This document shows positions 1-27,578 of a DNA stretch of 64,000 bases, one piece after another. The DNA comes from Datnioides undecimradiatus (Eukaryota > Chordata > Actinopteri > Lobotiformes > Datnioididae): the NCBI GenBank assembly GCA_008933995.1, contig WARS01000012.1:7139001-7203000 (forward strand). Direction: 5' to 3'. Numbering within the stretch: position 1 is the stretch's first letter; every line of letters starts with the position of its first letter. Position numbers and translations under genes: made by a program. Below the pieces are notes generated by a model. The model did no database searches. It saw only the letters and a program-made list of their open reading frames with translations, and had not been told where the DNA came from.

Positions 1-462
1 GTGTCACCAGAGCCTTCACGAGGCCCTGTGGGTGTTTGGGTTGGGGGTAGGGTCTGACGAGGGGCCAGGCTGAGGTCATGATCTTTTGTGGGGTGCTGAC
101 AAGGTTAAGTTGATGGGGAGACGGTCTGGGGGTAATGAAGAATTCAGAGTGAGCAGATAGAGCCAAATCAATAGTTGTTTCACACCCCAACTCTGAGTCT
201 GTCTGTCACTGAGAAATGATGTGCCCAGTAGCTTATTTCACCACTTTAAAACGTTTGTGTGCTGATGGTTTTTAAAGATTTTGCAAGGCTTTGCTCTCAC
301 TCTCAGTAATGACTCGGATCTTTGCCCCGCATAACAAGAACATTGTCTGCAACAGGCTGGCTTGATTGTTCTCTTGTCTAACTAAATGTTTGACATGCTC
401 TGTGCCGAGATTACTGTCTGAGCTCTTGGCAAGCTCACTTACTGTCTCCAGACACAAGCCAT

Positions 463-463
463 G

Positions 464-490
<27 letters not shown>
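463..490. repeat. (CA)n microsatellite
   Basis: About 14 CA units in a netrin intron. Confidence 0.95.
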
Positions 491-496
<6 letters not shown>

Positions 497-3400
497 CCAC
501 CCATCTGCCGCCTCCCTCACTATGAATCCTGCCTCAAGACGTTGGTTTACAAATCCCTGCTCTAGTAGTCAGAGAGGGCAGCCTTGTAAAGGACCGTGTC
601 TGTTTGTATTGAGGGAGACATGATGGAAAAAGTTGTGATTTATCTGCCTAGAGTTTGAGCCACAGGACAGAACGAGGAAACAGATGGATAAGAGCTATTT
701 GGTTACTGGTTGTGATGGAGTATTGGCTTTTCTGTTGGCACGGTCAGTGCTGTAATGTAAATACTTCAATGTTGACTTAAAAAACGTGAGACTGTGTATC
801 ATGCCATAATAGAGTCTGCCAAAGTCACTGCATAAGATGAAGAGGCCTCTTGCGGACTCAACGACAGTGTGACATCCTGAGTAGATGATAATTTATGGTG
901 GTGTAGGAGCTCTCCACTCTTGGCCCAGTCTGCAGCCATCTTGGCCCCGTTTGGCTGCAGCACCAAGCTGTTCTATTCTCCAGCCCTTCCTTTCCCTCAT
1001 TTGGACTCAGCTCGCAGGAAATCGAGAGTGCTGCTCTGGGACACCCCAAGCCCAGGTCCAGACACCATCCATCCCTAATGGACCAGCCAAGCCAGGTCTG
1101 TTTCCAGTGTTGCACCAGGCACACTGGTATGCATTCATAGCGTTAAACACAGAGGTCACATGAAGGCTGTTTGGGCTGATTTGCCAGAAATGCAGGTGAG
1201 CTGCGGTTGGTAGCAGAGCTGGGTGTTCCTGCTCTGCTGCAGTGTTTGGGTGTGGTGTTGAATATTTGAATAGTAAATTTTGACATATTGAGTCCAGAGA
1301 GTGATATGGTATTTTTTTTAACAAGAGAGAGGAGTTTCCTAGGAAATGAAATCAATCAACCAATTAAGTATTCACTGTAGACTCTCCTTATATATCAGTG
1401 CATGTCATCACCTGAAGGAAATTCCCACAAATTAGTTATTACCCCTAAAAAAAAGTTATTACCTGTTATATAATAGATGTTATTAGATCACGTCTGCCAC
1501 ACTAATGAATGAGCAGTTCCATTTATGAATTTAACAGCGGAAGAAGGAGACAGATATTGAAGCTGCAAGCCGTGTCAGAAGCCTGCTCAATTTTTTTTTT
1601 CTTTGTGGGGGCTTGTGGTTTTTGGTGGGCTCTGCCTCTGTTTTTTGGAAACTATTAGCTGGAATTAGGGGGAATTTGACAGATGGGTTTCTTAGGGAGA
1701 GCAGCGTGAGCCAGCAGAGGTGTGTGTGTGCGTGTGTGTCAGAGGAAGAGGCCAGCCAGGAACACATGCTCAGGAACAGAACTCAGGAATAAGCCCTCAG
1801 ATCTGTACAGAGCTGTGGAAACTCTGAAGACCACAGAAGCACAAATGTATTTCTCTCTTTCGCTCTCTTGGTTTCTCTCTCCAACACGGGGCAGATGGTT
1901 ATTTGATGCTTATTAGAATTTCAAAACAGGCCTCCATCCCTTTCACACCATTTCCCCCCTTTTCACATCTCCTAGCAAGGGCAAACAGAGGTCAGGCCCA
2001 TGTTAGAGTCATAACGCGGATTTGTCAAGACACTCTTTCAGGCCCGATGATTGAGAAATGAGCTCATTCTTAAACACATGAAAGAGAGACATTCATGAAA
2101 CCGTGGCACAGTTTGTGAGTTTGCATGATTCGGATGAGACGAACAGCGGCACATTTTATCGTTTCTCAATCGCAGCATGAAGGAGGAGCAGGATTTGTGT
2201 GCTTTTGTTCTTGCAACACAGTGTTGTTTGGTCTCGGGTGGAACAAAGTTAACCTCACTAGATTGCTTTGAATTTCCACATTGAACCACGAGAATCTAGT
2301 TTTGCTCCACACAGCAGCTTAAAATTGTCCTCCATGGCCAGCTGAAATTTTGCTGTCGGTCCCTAGAGGGCAACATGATATGAAGCTCAGCAAGATGCCA
2401 AATATAGACAGGCACGGATGAAAAAAGCCAGAGCTGCCGTGATATTACTGCATGTATGTGCCATGTTCCTACTTTCGCTAATTGACTTAAAGGCCCTCCC
2501 ACCCCTCCCACCTCTGTCGCTGGAGGCTAACAGGGAACTGACACTTCAATTACTTACAGTGCGACACGCAAATGAGCAGGAGATGTTTGTGTGCGTATGT
2601 GTGAGTGTGTGTTGTGTTGAGGTGCAGTGTAAAAAGAAAGTGATTTTGAAAAAGAAACCTTGTGTGCTTTCAAATAATTACACAGCCAAGGAATGTTGTT
2701 CTAAAATCAACAGGCCTATGAAATGATGCCTTTGGGGTAGTTAGCGTGAGACGCTGGGGCTACGGCACAGCGAGGCCAGCAAACATGCAGTGTGTGTGTG
2801 TGTTTTTAAGGGCTTGAAGCAAGAGCAACTTCCTTTATCTGGGTGAGACCAACAGGGTTCCGTCAGTGTGATTGGTTCGTACTGTGGTTTTGCTCTTTGC
2901 TTTTATTCCCTCTGTCTGTACTGCAGCTTTGGTCACCGGCCAGCCCACAAAGGATTGATGCTTTTCTCGTCCTGTGAAGCCACCCATAAAGGTTCTCTGG
3001 CGAGCAGGGAGCATGGTGAAACAAATGTTAAGGACAGCAAGTGTCAAATAACAGCATTAATGTCAGCTGGGTTAAAACACTGGATCCTCAGGAAATGCTT
3101 TGCGGCCGCCTGAGGCCAAGTGTGTGCGGGCATGTGTGTGTGTACATATGCATCTCCTTGCGTTGGTGCATGTGTGAGAGCCACATGTAATCTAGTAGTG
3201 CGATGTAGCGTTTCATCCCTCTGCCAAAGCAAACTGGTGGAGTTGCAGTGTGCCCACCCGGCTCTCCCAGGCTCCCATCAACTCTCCCCCACAGATGGTA
3301 GCAATCACCTCCCGAGGTGCCCGTCACCGCCAGCACTCTCTTCCTATCCTTGTGTTAACTCCTTGTGTTAACTCTCCACCTGGACATTCCCATCTGCTAC

Positions 3401-3980
3401 CTCTTCTTTTATTTCATATATATATGTTTTCTCTTTGCTGAAATCAGCCTTTTTCCTTTTCTTTTCTCATTGAACAGTTTGCTTCTTTTTATGCTGTTGT
3501 ATGCGTCTGTGCTCTATTGCCTGAGAAAATATGTGGTTTTTGGCTGCCTGCCGGTGTTGCTGGTGGCAGCAAGATTCAGAGGCTGAGAAAATATACGTCT
3601 GTTTGTTAACAATGAGTGAACGATAATGTCTTGGCTCTTGTTAACTGTGGTTTTGTGGTTTTGTTTGACTGTGGCTGACACAAGCTGCCTATCTGATCAG
3701 TCACTGTCACTGTGTTTTGAAATGATGTTTATGTACCGCATGTGTGTCTCTACACTCATGCATATGAAATGGATGATGTTTGTTACTGCATGTGAGTTGA
3801 CAGGCCTGGTTTGAGTAGGGTAAACAAATCCATCACTGCATTGTCATTTTCTCATGGGCAAGCCCAACTGAGTTCTGCTCTTCTGTCCGCAGGTTTGTCA
3901 TTGTCCTTTATAGCTCTGAGCAGTTGGAAAGGTTCAGATATTATGCAAGAATGAACTGATGGCCTGTACTGATATAGTTG

Positions 3981-4110
3981 TCTGACCACTCAAAGTGCTT
4001 TACACTACAAGTCAACATTCACCCATTCACACGAAACGAAACTAAGGAATTTTAATTCATTCACACACCAATGTCGCATTGGGAGCAATTTGGGCTTCAG
4101 TGTCTTGTCC
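3981..4110 (+). repeat. Dispersed teleost repeat remnant
   Basis: AGTGCTTTACACTACAAGTC, ATTCACCCATTCACACGAAA, TTGGGAGCAATTTGGGCTTC and AGTGTCTTGTCC follow the order of a repeat common in fish genomes. Recognised from memory only; the family name is not certain. Confidence 0.4.
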
Positions 4111-6973
4111 AGTATATGGTACCATCATTTACAATTTAACTACTATTCTAGTCAGTCTATGTCTGTTTCCAATTTGGCCTTGATTGATAACGTTGATTAC
4201 AGATTAAGAAAGATCCACTGATACAAATTTGTTACAGATGAACAAATTAAAGGGGCACTACACTGTTTTTTCCCAAAGGAAGAACAAGATGAAGAGCTTC
4301 TTGAAGTTTGAGAAAAAGATTTACTGGGAAGGAAGTGAGAGTTTCAACCAACTCCTTAACCTCCAAAAAACAAAAAAATCCACTTAAAACTGAAAGCAAA
4401 GATAAAAAAAAAACTTCTTGATGGTTGACAGAATGGATGTTGTTGAGGTTTATCAGTCATATTCAGCTTCTTATCTTAATATTTTCCTCATCCATTTAAC
4501 CTTTGATCCCTGAATTTTTCCTCAGTTCTGGACAACTGAAGTCCTGAGCCAGACCTCCACTGCTTTTTGTGCTCATATACAAACCTGCGCCACAACCTGA
4601 TCAGAGAAACCCCCTAAAATATTTTATTTTCCTCACTACTTTTACTGTAATCTCTGGCCACAGTGGTGAATTTACACAGTAGGTTCCATCTGTCACTTTC
4701 TATTTCTAAACCAGTCTGGGCATCATATGCATCCCCCAGAGTGGACCTCATGATTGCGTATGCCACGAGTCAAGGCAAAATAAATCTGTTTATACCTCGG
4801 TTTTTACTGATTCGCCATGATAATTTGACTGCGCAACAGTCGTCCGCTTCTGCCCCTGTGCTCAGGACTGCAGGTTATTGCCTGTGGAAAACAAAAAAAA
4901 AAAGCAACGGATGCAGACAGAGAGTGAAGGCAAAGACGAGACGGAGATAACAATGTTTAGATGTGGGGAAGTGAAGTGGACCAGAGAGAGGGAACAGAGC
5001 TAAGGACTCAACTCTCCACTGACACCAGGCCCCCCAATCTGGCAACCCTCCAGCCTAATCTCGTTAAAATCTTTCCCTGCCTGATGCCATCCAGAGACTG
5101 AGAGAGAGCGGGAGAGCGGGGAGATGGAGGAAAGGATGTACAGGAGAAATAGTTAGGAATGGAAATGAGCTAAGAAGAAGGAGAGGCCAGTACACCAGTA
5201 AGAGTATTTGAGACAAGGGTCTAATGAAAGTAAGAGCAGAGAAGGAGGGCAAGAAAGGGAGGGAGGCTTCATGGAGGGGGTGGGAGAGGAATTAAGGGGA
5301 CTCTTAGTTCAAAAGGGCTCCAAAGAGCCGGCTCTTAAGCCCACGGTGTGAGGCTAACCGCAGAAACCAGCACAGGGAGGGGAGAGCTGAGAGCTGGTGT
5401 CAGCACTCAAAGTGAAAGATATGTCTGTGTGGAAGGGAAGGAAGCTGAGGTGTATTTGTTAGAAAGGGGTAGAAGCTCCCGCGTTCATCATAGCATGGCC
5501 CATGTTATGCACTCAGCGGGGGCTACACGAGTTGCAGTTTCCTGTTAGTCCACAGCTCGGAGTTCTTAAATCTTTGTCCCAGCTTGTTGTCCACAGCTCA
5601 TTAGACTGTAGAGACCCAGCAGTGTTTACATCTGTTTAAGTCTCACGCCGGTTTGACTTTTTTCTCTTTTGTTACTTGATCCTTGTCATTTTTGAGCAGT
5701 TACTACCTCTTGAAGCTATGTCTGTGATGTGTGGGGGTGCATAAGTGTGTGTGCGTTTGTCCACACTGTACACTGCCTTGGCTCTAATGAGGAGCTAATT
5801 AACCGGGTGTTACCCCTGGTGCCCTGAGCAGGTGGCTGGAGCAGCCAGGCGGAACTCAGCCCAAACACACAGACACAGACCATACACACCGGCGCGTGCA
5901 CACATGATGGCAGGAGCCCATATAGTGGGGCCTGTTTGGCCAGGCAGGGAAGGGCACCCAAGGGGGGCTGCAGCAGGTCTGGACCATGGCCTGGGCCAAG
6001 AGGGGAGAGGAGGTGGTGGCGGTGGTGGTGGGAGTGCAGCTCTCCAATTTTCAAGGACCAATTTTAGCCATGGGATTTGGGTTTTGCACAGGCATCCAAA
6101 ATCAATTGGCTGTGCTTACCGGCTTGGCTTTGGTCGAGCTGAAGGAAAAATGAGGTTAGATTTATCCCTGACATATGGAGAGGAACAGAGAGGCAGTGCA
6201 CTCCACAAACACACTTGCATTTTATTTGTTCAGGGCAGTCTTTACGGGCCAATTTTTCATAGCACACTTGACAGATCAGTCCGTGAGCTTGTTCGGAGCA
6301 CATTTCCTTGCTGAGGCACCTGTTATGAAAGCAGGAACATAACAGTCAGGTGTTCTTTTGTTGGTCTGCTCACCTGAAATATTTTGTGTTCCCGTACCTG
6401 AAAAGCACAACCTTGAAGACCAATTAAACTGTGTGCACAGTTGCTGTGCAGGGGAAGATATTTGATAAAAACAAGACATTTACTCCAGCCACCAGAATTT
6501 GCATTTGGCTCTGTTCATGTTCATGACAAAGTAGTGCAACTATTCTCCACTCTAATATTTTCCTACAGTAAGTGTTTCTAGCTCCTCTCCCTCAATCCTC
6601 TTTTATTTTTCTGTCTCAGCATCCATGTGTTTGCCAAGCCTGTAGCTCGTGTTTGTTGTTTGATTTCCACGACAACACGAGGAACCACAGATTTACGCAT
6701 CCTTGACTTGGACGCTGAACCGTAAAGGAGACGCATTCGCTGTTTCTCTGCTCACTTTCCGCCACCCACAGAACTCCTCTCTGTGCTGAAATGTCTGTTT
6801 TTTTCCTCCAACAGATAAGCGTTAGTGAGTGTTTTTGTGGCGCACTAGTGACGCTTTGATGTGTTAATGAATTGAAAAATGGCCTTCAACAGTGTTCAGT
6901 TATCCCCGCTGAGCCTAATTTAGGTAAGGGGGGGTATGCTGCGGTGGTTGGGGGTGGCAGGTTGAGGCAAAGG

Positions 6974-6998
6974 GGTGTGTGTGTGTGTGTGTGTGTGC
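6974..6998. repeat. (TG)n microsatellite
   Basis: About 12 GT units in a netrin intron. Confidence 0.95.
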
Positions 6999-7666
6999 AA
7001 GCACTTCAAAACAAACCCATAAACATTCCAGGATCTTTGCGCAGCTGCAGCTCTGAGATGAACTTAACTGCACACAGCATGCACGCCATAGCAAACATAC
7101 ACAGGCTGCACACACAAACACCAACTCGTGGCAGTCAGAGCTTTTTCTTAGTTAGTTTCCTCAGTCGTTACAGTGGGATCACAATTTCATTCATGTTTTT
7201 TTTTTTCTTTTTTCCAAGTCAAATACAAAGCTATTATTTCTGACAGACACTAATCCTGCAGCAAAAAAACTCTGGCTGTTGTTGAAGTGATTCCCAGCCA
7301 TCACTGCTACACATGCTAAATCATTTAAAGGTTAAATTCGGGGGCTTTCTTTACATTTTCCACACTTGAACATATCCTCTCTTACCTCAGACTTTGTGGG
7401 CTGCTCTTGTTGCACAGCAGTAAATTGAGAAGATGCCGTAAGAGGGCCGTCAGTACTTTGGCCCTGGGAGAAAATGTGACCCACTGCTTTCATGTGCTGC
7501 TACAAGGTGTTAATGGACACAAGTGCTCACAGCTGTGTGTGCGTTTGAGACGCTTGATCATAATCACAGTCCCCCACTTCGTTCTCCCCCCACAGCCACT
7601 CACCGGAGCTGGTGTGTTCTTTGTCACACTTGCCTTAGAAGAAGTTGGACAGGCTGTTTAATTGTT

Positions 7667-7668
<2 letters not shown>

Positions 7669-7713
<45 letters not shown>
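7669..7713. repeat. (CA)n microsatellite
   Basis: About 22 CA units, uninterrupted; the longest in the netrin intron. Confidence 0.95.
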
Positions 7714-7717
<4 letters not shown>

Positions 7718-8565
7718 TATAGGTGCAGCAGCACACACACATGCACACAGAGAGAACAAACTACATAGCTGATTTGTCATTAATTTGATGAATTTTCTTC
7801 ACTTAAAACAGGAACCGTGTCACTAGAGGTCAAGCTCAATCTGAGAGCTTTCCTCTCTTTCCAGGACATCTAAATGTTGCTTACATATCTGCTTTGGACA
7901 TTCCTGCAAGGTCAAAGGTCAGCCTTCATCCTGCACTTACCACTTATGAAAGCACACCAAATGATCCAGCTGTATCTCTGCGCAAACAGCACTGCCTCTA
8001 TTATGGATCCATACATAAAACAGTATTTCATTAACTACAAAATTCCATACAAATTGGGCTGCATAGTAACCAGATGGAATTGGGAAACAGTCTGGGAATG
8101 TGCCCCCCCTCCCTTTTTTTTCCAGGGTCGGCAACCAGTGAAAAGTGGGCCTCTTTCCCGATCTGGTGCCAGGCCTCCTTCTCATTGTGGATGGAGATGA
8201 ATATCATTCACTGCTCACATAATGCTTATTGCTTCACTTATGCAAGTCAAGTGATTCCCCTTGCGTGAATGAGCCACCACTGTCATTAAGTCATCAACTG
8301 CAAGGAGCTCATCTAACATTGCACAGATCATTGAGCTGAGTGTAACTGCAGAGCTGACCTTTATAGCAGCAGCAATACATGGGTTAGATACTGATGATAT
8401 GGATAGAAACCGAAAGAAGACAAGTAAACTAGTGACCTTTTCTGCAGCATTTGCTTCGTAAAAGTACTTCAGTGTTACCCAAATAAGAATATGTGAAAGT
8501 CCTGACGAAGACAACACAAATATCCCCAGGATTTGAGGAACAACAGTTGTATTTCTGTTAAAGAC

Positions 8566-8730
8566 ATTGTTTGACATTCTGAGAAACACTTTTTTGGCAA
8601 GAGTTTGATAAGCTCGATACCACTCACATGTCACATGTAGGTAAATATGAAGCTTAGCTTGGCCTAGCATGTAGACTGGAAACAGAGGGAATAACCAGCA
8701 AAATCATTCTACCAGCATCACTAATGCTCC
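8566..8730 (+). repeat. Dispersed repeat, single arm of the same family as 19985-20395
   Basis: Carries ACATTCTGAGAAACAC, GATAAGCTCGATACCACTCA, TAAATATGAAGCTTAGCTTG, then AGACTGGAAACAGAGGGA and TACCAGCATCACTAATGCTC, in the same order as the left arm of the intronic element. The end is indistinct; similarity may run to about 8900. Confidence 0.55.
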
Positions 8731-10299
8731 CAGAGGAACGCTTTATACCATGTTTGTTAAATCTTTCCAAATCTGAGGTGGAAAAACATTGTGACAGATT
8801 AGCGGTTTTGTATCAGAAGGACGGGGGTCTCTGCTAGTTACAAAGACAACAGGACTCCAAGTAATAGTCCCACATATGACCCCCACTACACCACATCAGC
8901 TGGTGGTTATAGCTTCACATTTACTGTAGAAACATCAGAGATCAAAACTTCTTATGTAACTTTTGGCAAAATGGGAATAATACCATTTTTACACCATGCA
9001 GGTTCTTTAAACACGGGTACACCCGCTTAAAATACGAGTTTGAGTCTTTGTTTTTTCTGGTGGGTCACTTTCAACATCAGACCAAAAGTATGGCTGTGTG
9101 GACATTAGAAAGTAACATGCCAATATCACTGTCTTGCCAGCGTCAGTGGCACAATGCAAAATAAAAAAATATTCTTGGTTTACCGGCCAACAACGCTTGT
9201 TGCATCAAGGCTGGAAAAGGGATGAAAATTAGAGTGACTACCTGGTGTAGCCCCCAACGGGAGCTGATAAACACACATTTAAATGCAGATTGTACCCTTT
9301 CACATTGAAGACACAAGCCAGATGTTAGTGGGTGTTTTGTGCTGTGTAAAAGAGGGTTAAGCGTTTCCCACAATGTCAAGCTATGTTCTTTTACTAAAAG
9401 GTATGGAGTCGGTTACAATATGAAGGTGTTAACTTTGAGCAACGTAAGAGCCGGGGCAGACTTGTTCAGAATCATTTTTGTCAAACATGTTTTCCTAAAA
9501 GGAAATAGTTTGGTCCAGAATGAAAAAGGAGAGCACGACAGAGAAGTTCAAACCCCGGCTCCCTTTCTCACCTCTGCACAACTGGCCAATCAGTGTGAAG
9601 TGGGCGTGCATGCAGGATGGTCGGTTTCGGAAAGTTACAGAAAGGTTTTCTTTGACTGCCTACTCACCAGCAACTCCATAGCGCACAAAGCCACATACAC
9701 AGACACAAACATAAAAGCCTCCCAGTCCCTCAGCCAGTATGTTTACTTATTTCCCATTGTTGTGTCTTATTCTATTCCAAACATCCATTGTTAGTGTCTT
9801 TTTCTCAAACACCAGATTACAGTTAATTAATATCACCTTCTGTTGTGATCCCCTAATAATCCTCATTTGCCATAACTGTTGACGTTTTTGGTCAAACAAC
9901 TCGGCTGTTGTTTACCCCTTTCTAATTTATCTGCGGGTAACTTTGAACTGGAGCTCAGCTCTGCAGCAGTCGTCTTTGAAGCCGCGGCCAAGTCTTCAGG
10001 TCCCAGGTCTGACTCTGATTTAACCAGCAGAGGGTCTGGATCAAACTCTGTTACACAAACAAGAAGGGCAGGTTTCTCATTAGGCTTCTCAAATGCAAGC
10101 CCCACATGTAGCGAGGGAACGCGGGTTTTGTGAATAATGTCAGAACTGGTGAGCGCGGTCTAATATGAAGGAATCAATGGAAAGACTTGTGGGGCAAAGA
10201 GACCCAAAGGAATCAGATGGATTTCAAGTGGAACTGGGAGACTGTGAAGAGATATGAGCTCACCTCACAGGTCCCATATATTGCGGCTCGCCTCATTTA

Positions 10300-10490
10300 G
10301 AAGACAGCCAGCTCGAGCCCATTCTTTTATCTGAATCGGTCTCGCTTTTAATAGGTCTTAGGAGTCTTTTCTCATCAGTGATTCATGAAATTAATGTCTC
10401 TCTTTCCAGTGATTAATACCTAATGGGCTGAGAGAAGCCGAATTCATTAATTATGAAATGGAGAAAATGAGCTCTGCAAATATCACTTTT
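10300..10490. promoter_or_regulatory. Candidate conserved noncoding block next to a netrin exon
   Basis: Low-repeat sequence rich in homeodomain-type cores (GATTAATACCTAAT, CATTAATTATGAAAT), ending about 215 nt before the netrin exon at 10704. Composition and motif clustering resemble developmental enhancers, but no alignment was possible. Inference only. Confidence 0.2.
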
Positions 10491-10681
10491 GATTGATGAG
10501 CTCTGGAATAGCAGCCAAGCACACAGCCACAGCGTAGATTATAAACCACTCACGACTGCCTCGCTGGAAAATCTCTCCCAGCTCTCTTGTGATACGCACG
10601 GCAGTAAGCACATGTTTTACTGCGACAGACTCCTTGTGAGCATTTCAAACTACTGTGAACTTTCACAACTGACAATGCTGA

Positions 10682-23770
<13,089 letters not shown>

Positions 23771-24912
23771 TGGGAAAGCAGCACTCATCCCTACCTCTCC
23801 CTCCACCGGCCACCTTCATGAACCCTTACTGAGTGATCTCCCTTTCCTCCCCATGAATCCTTTGTCTTCCCCCATCATGGGAACACTGCACATTAGAAAG
23901 ACTGCATGTACCCTACCTGTTTTAAGGACCACATTTTTGTGTATATTGTATAATTATTTTTCTTTTTACTTTTCAAGTTTTGTCTTTGTTATGTCCGTTT
24001 TTTTGTCCAATTGGTTTGCCTTAAAAAGGGACCATTAAAAAGGGTATGAAGTGTAGACAAAAGACGCCATTCCCTCCCTCAACGACGACAGCGGAAATGT
24101 CCACTTGTCCCCCATCCACAGCTCCTTCCCTGACTCTCAATCTGCTTTCTTCTTGTCAAGACCGACTGTCTCTTGCCACTTTGTTTCACACATAATACCA
24201 GTGCTCACACTTCACACGCTCCTCTGAGGATTTTATTTAACAGTGTTTGTCACTCCAGAGAGAATGACTGATCTAAAGCAACAAGACAAAGCTGCACATT
24301 CCTGCAGCTTGGCCCTCCTCACGTTTCATTGTTGAAACAAACTCATCTTGGATCAGCACAAGCTGCACCACCTGACAACCAATCAACATTTGCTGTTAAA
24401 ATGTTCATTTACAAAAGGGCCCACATGCTCCAGGTCTCTGCAGTAACTTCTACAGACTGTGACTGTAAAACTCTTGTCCCGTGCGGAACCAAGGGCTCCC
24501 TTTGCAGGGACATTTTCCACAGCAAACCTCAGTCTCACCACCACTGCTGCTGCCACCAGACAGCCCTCACAGAAGAAACTGTGTAGAAGTATTCGATGCT
24601 ACTGCGCATAGTAAAGTTTATATTCTTTGTGTGGCTACGTTTTATCTCATCCATCCATATCCCAGCCATATCCTTATTTGAGATGTATCTTTTTGTTTCA
24701 TTTTAAGCAGAACAAACCCAGTTTAGCATGTGTGAGTCACATTCCAGGCCTCCGGGGCTGTGCCTCTTCACCACTAGCTCCTCTCATGAGTGGTTTATAA
24801 AGTCATGCATCACCATCATGACTCATTGCCTGTCACTTTTTCTAGAAGACAGATTAAACGGTGTGGACAAATGGCTGGAATTTCAGAACAATACCAATAT
24901 TTCCAAGGAGGC

Positions 24913-24934
24913 TTTTTTTTTTTTTTTTTTTTTT
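24913..24934. repeat. Poly(T) run
   Basis: 22 consecutive T in the probable netrin 3' UTR. Confidence 0.9.
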
Positions 24935-27572
24935 CCTTTATGGATAATGTCTTCCGCTGGGTAGTGGCCTTCCAGATGTTGCTGTGTGGCCAATTGTCAT
25001 TTCTTTGTATTTAAATGTCTGAACATTTTCCTGGTGTGTCTAGTGACTGGCAGGCTTTTGTTTGCCAAAATAAGAGATTGAAACGAGAGTTCCTTTTCAT
25101 GCAGTAAAAAGAAAACAAAGTCGGATAAACAACATAGTCGTGTTTTTCTCTAGCATATTTTGACAAAATGAATGAGGCTGGAAAGTTTTTAGTGCTCACT
25201 GATTGTATTATGACATGAGAGGATCATATTTCATTCCTCATGTGCTTTGTTGTGTTTGCATGCTTGTGGTTTTTGCTGGTCCATCAAAACCTTACAGTGA
25301 GCAGAGCAAGACCTTAACCAATATGAGCATCAAGATCCAAAGGAAAACTTCCCAAGTCATCTTCCCCCACTTGCCTACCCTAACGCAGTCCCTGTCATCC
25401 TTTGCCAAATAAGCATAGTCAGTTTTTAAATTCAATTAAGAGACTATGGATGTCAGGACCAACGAAAACCACAGAGAGACCGGTCTGGTTGCTCTCAAGC
25501 TTTTTATCTGCCTTTTGCTGGTATTTCATTTTATAAAGCACATTACAGTTTATTTAAATAGAGTACAAGATAAACACGCAGTTTTGAGGGGCACATCAAG
25601 CTAACGTAGCAGTGAGTGTGCCGACAGGCATGTCATGCTAGCTAGTGGTTACGCTCCTCTGGCTGTAGTGGTATGTTTGGTTTGTCATTCTTCCAAAAGT
25701 GTCTCTCTTCTGCTCTCTTCTATGTGTCAGCCACCTCCCAAAACTCTGTTTTTTAACCCATTTTGCATGTTGTGCGTTCAGTGTTTTAGATGTATGACAG
25801 CACAGAACAAGGCTGCCAAAACCCCTCAGTGGTGTACTGTACTGCACTGTTGTTCTTGTTTTCATGTCTTCGGCGAATGTATGTCAAAACTGTGAAGAAC
25901 ACACTCACACATGGTGTATGGTTTGATTGTAAGTGTTTGTGAAATAATGTCACCAAGCTTAAGAATGTGTCCACCATGACAGTTGATGCTATTATAGATC
26001 ATGAACAGGATTTTGTAGTGTTCAGATGATTGTAGATCTTCATGCTGTGCATCTGTCTCATAATGACTTTAATTTTCTAGTCCAAAAACAACCCATAACC
26101 AAAACGAGTTATCGCGCAACATGATTTCTGGTGTGAGACAAAAGAGCAAAGATGGACAGAAGAAGTGGTTTGACAGCACTGTGGCCAGGGCACAATTCCC
26201 ACTGATGGAATTTCAAAATTGACAGAAACGCAGAACCAAACAGTAAATTTGCCTTCTGCTGTCTGCAGTGGCCTGTCAGACAGGTGGTTTTACAGCAGCA
26301 CCAGTCTCCCTGCCTTGGTATGTGGGTGTGGTGTGACACGTTATGATGAATGGTTAAATTACGTGCCCATGAGGCCTCCCTGGTACTCAACTCACTTTGT
26401 TGAGGAGCTGTAACGTCCTTGAATCTGGGCGTTAGATTTGTTGACGTAGAATCGCACAAAATCCTTCTTTTTCAGTCTATTGGCTCTCTGTTTACCTGTT
26501 TTCTTAAGCGCCCACCCTGAATGTTGGATTAAAGATAAGATGCAAGCGTGAGCCAGATGTTGTTTGGGGGGTGGACTCACAGTCTTGTGAGAGCTATTTG
26601 GTGAGCCTCATAGGGAGAGCCGTCCTGGTGTTTTAAGTTAACAAGCCCGGCAGCTTGGCAGTGGAACTGAGGCCATAACGGCTTTGCTTTGTTTCCCCCC
26701 TTTGCAGCATTTATAGCATTCACAGTTGTGTATGAGTGTGCGAATGCGTTTGTGCATGCGTGTGTGTGTGCGCTTGCATGTTTGTGTGTGTGATTAACCC
26801 TACCCAAGTAAACCCAAGTAATATGCACATTATGAGTGAATGTGCAGAGAGGTGAGAGAGCTCACATTTGAAGGCAGACTTATAGGGAGCGTCTCAGTTT
26901 TGCCTCTGATTAATGTTTGTCCGAACAGCCTACAATGAAGAATTATCATTACATATTCTCCAGTTGTGATTCCCATTTTATTTTTTCTGTTTCACTTCCG
27001 TCTTGCCTTGTTTAATAAGTCTTGACACATTTTTAATGTTGTAAATATGTACTGAACTGCCTCCGCCACTCATGTTGTCTTTCGTAAAGCATCACTTGGC
27101 CTGGGATGACTCACGTGTATGGATGTACAAACCAGATGATGTTATATGGATGTAGAAACCAGAAACATATGCTTTTGTGATCACGACCAGGACGACCAAG
27201 ATGTGGTTCCGATATTACACAGAATGTATTTCCTTTTTTGGTTTTACGTTGTTTCCAGACAATACCGCCCAATTGTAAATGACTTTGAGGAGAATTGAGT
27301 AAAAATGTGACACGGACTGATCGGACCCTCTGCTTTTCCCATAGAGGTACAGACAGGAACTGACACAACAAACCCACCCCTTTTAGTTACATTACTGTCC
27401 TGGGAATAATGTTTCATTCACACAAAAAATTGCCCTCCTACCTTTATTGGGGAACAAAAGGGGATCTTCCCTCAGTTCAGTACTGCTCTTCATTTCTGTT
27501 ATATCAAAGTCTTCCTTGTACATTTTCCTCTGAGGCAATGAACCACTGACTTTTTAATCTAAATGATAAAAA

Positions 27573-27578
27573 AATAAA
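27573..27578 (+). promoter_or_regulatory. Candidate poly(A) signal, netrin gene
   Basis: AATAAA followed 16-30 nt later by a TG-rich element (GTGTGTTGTGTTG), the arrangement expected at a cleavage and polyadenylation site. Alternatives are ATTAAA near 24034 and AATAAA at 28993-28998. Confidence 0.35.

Noticed and set aside
5832-6314. 160-codon plus-strand open frame
   Set aside because: Poly-Gly/His low complexity from GGT-rich DNA, frames open on both strands, no family match and no supporting splice context.
8215-8670. 151-codon minus-strand open frame
   Set aside because: Its right part overlaps the dispersed repeat at 8566-8730, and the translation matches nothing I know.
9540-9570. tRNA B-box-like GTTCAAACCCC
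   Set aside because: No matching A box, acceptor stem or anticodon arm at the right spacing.
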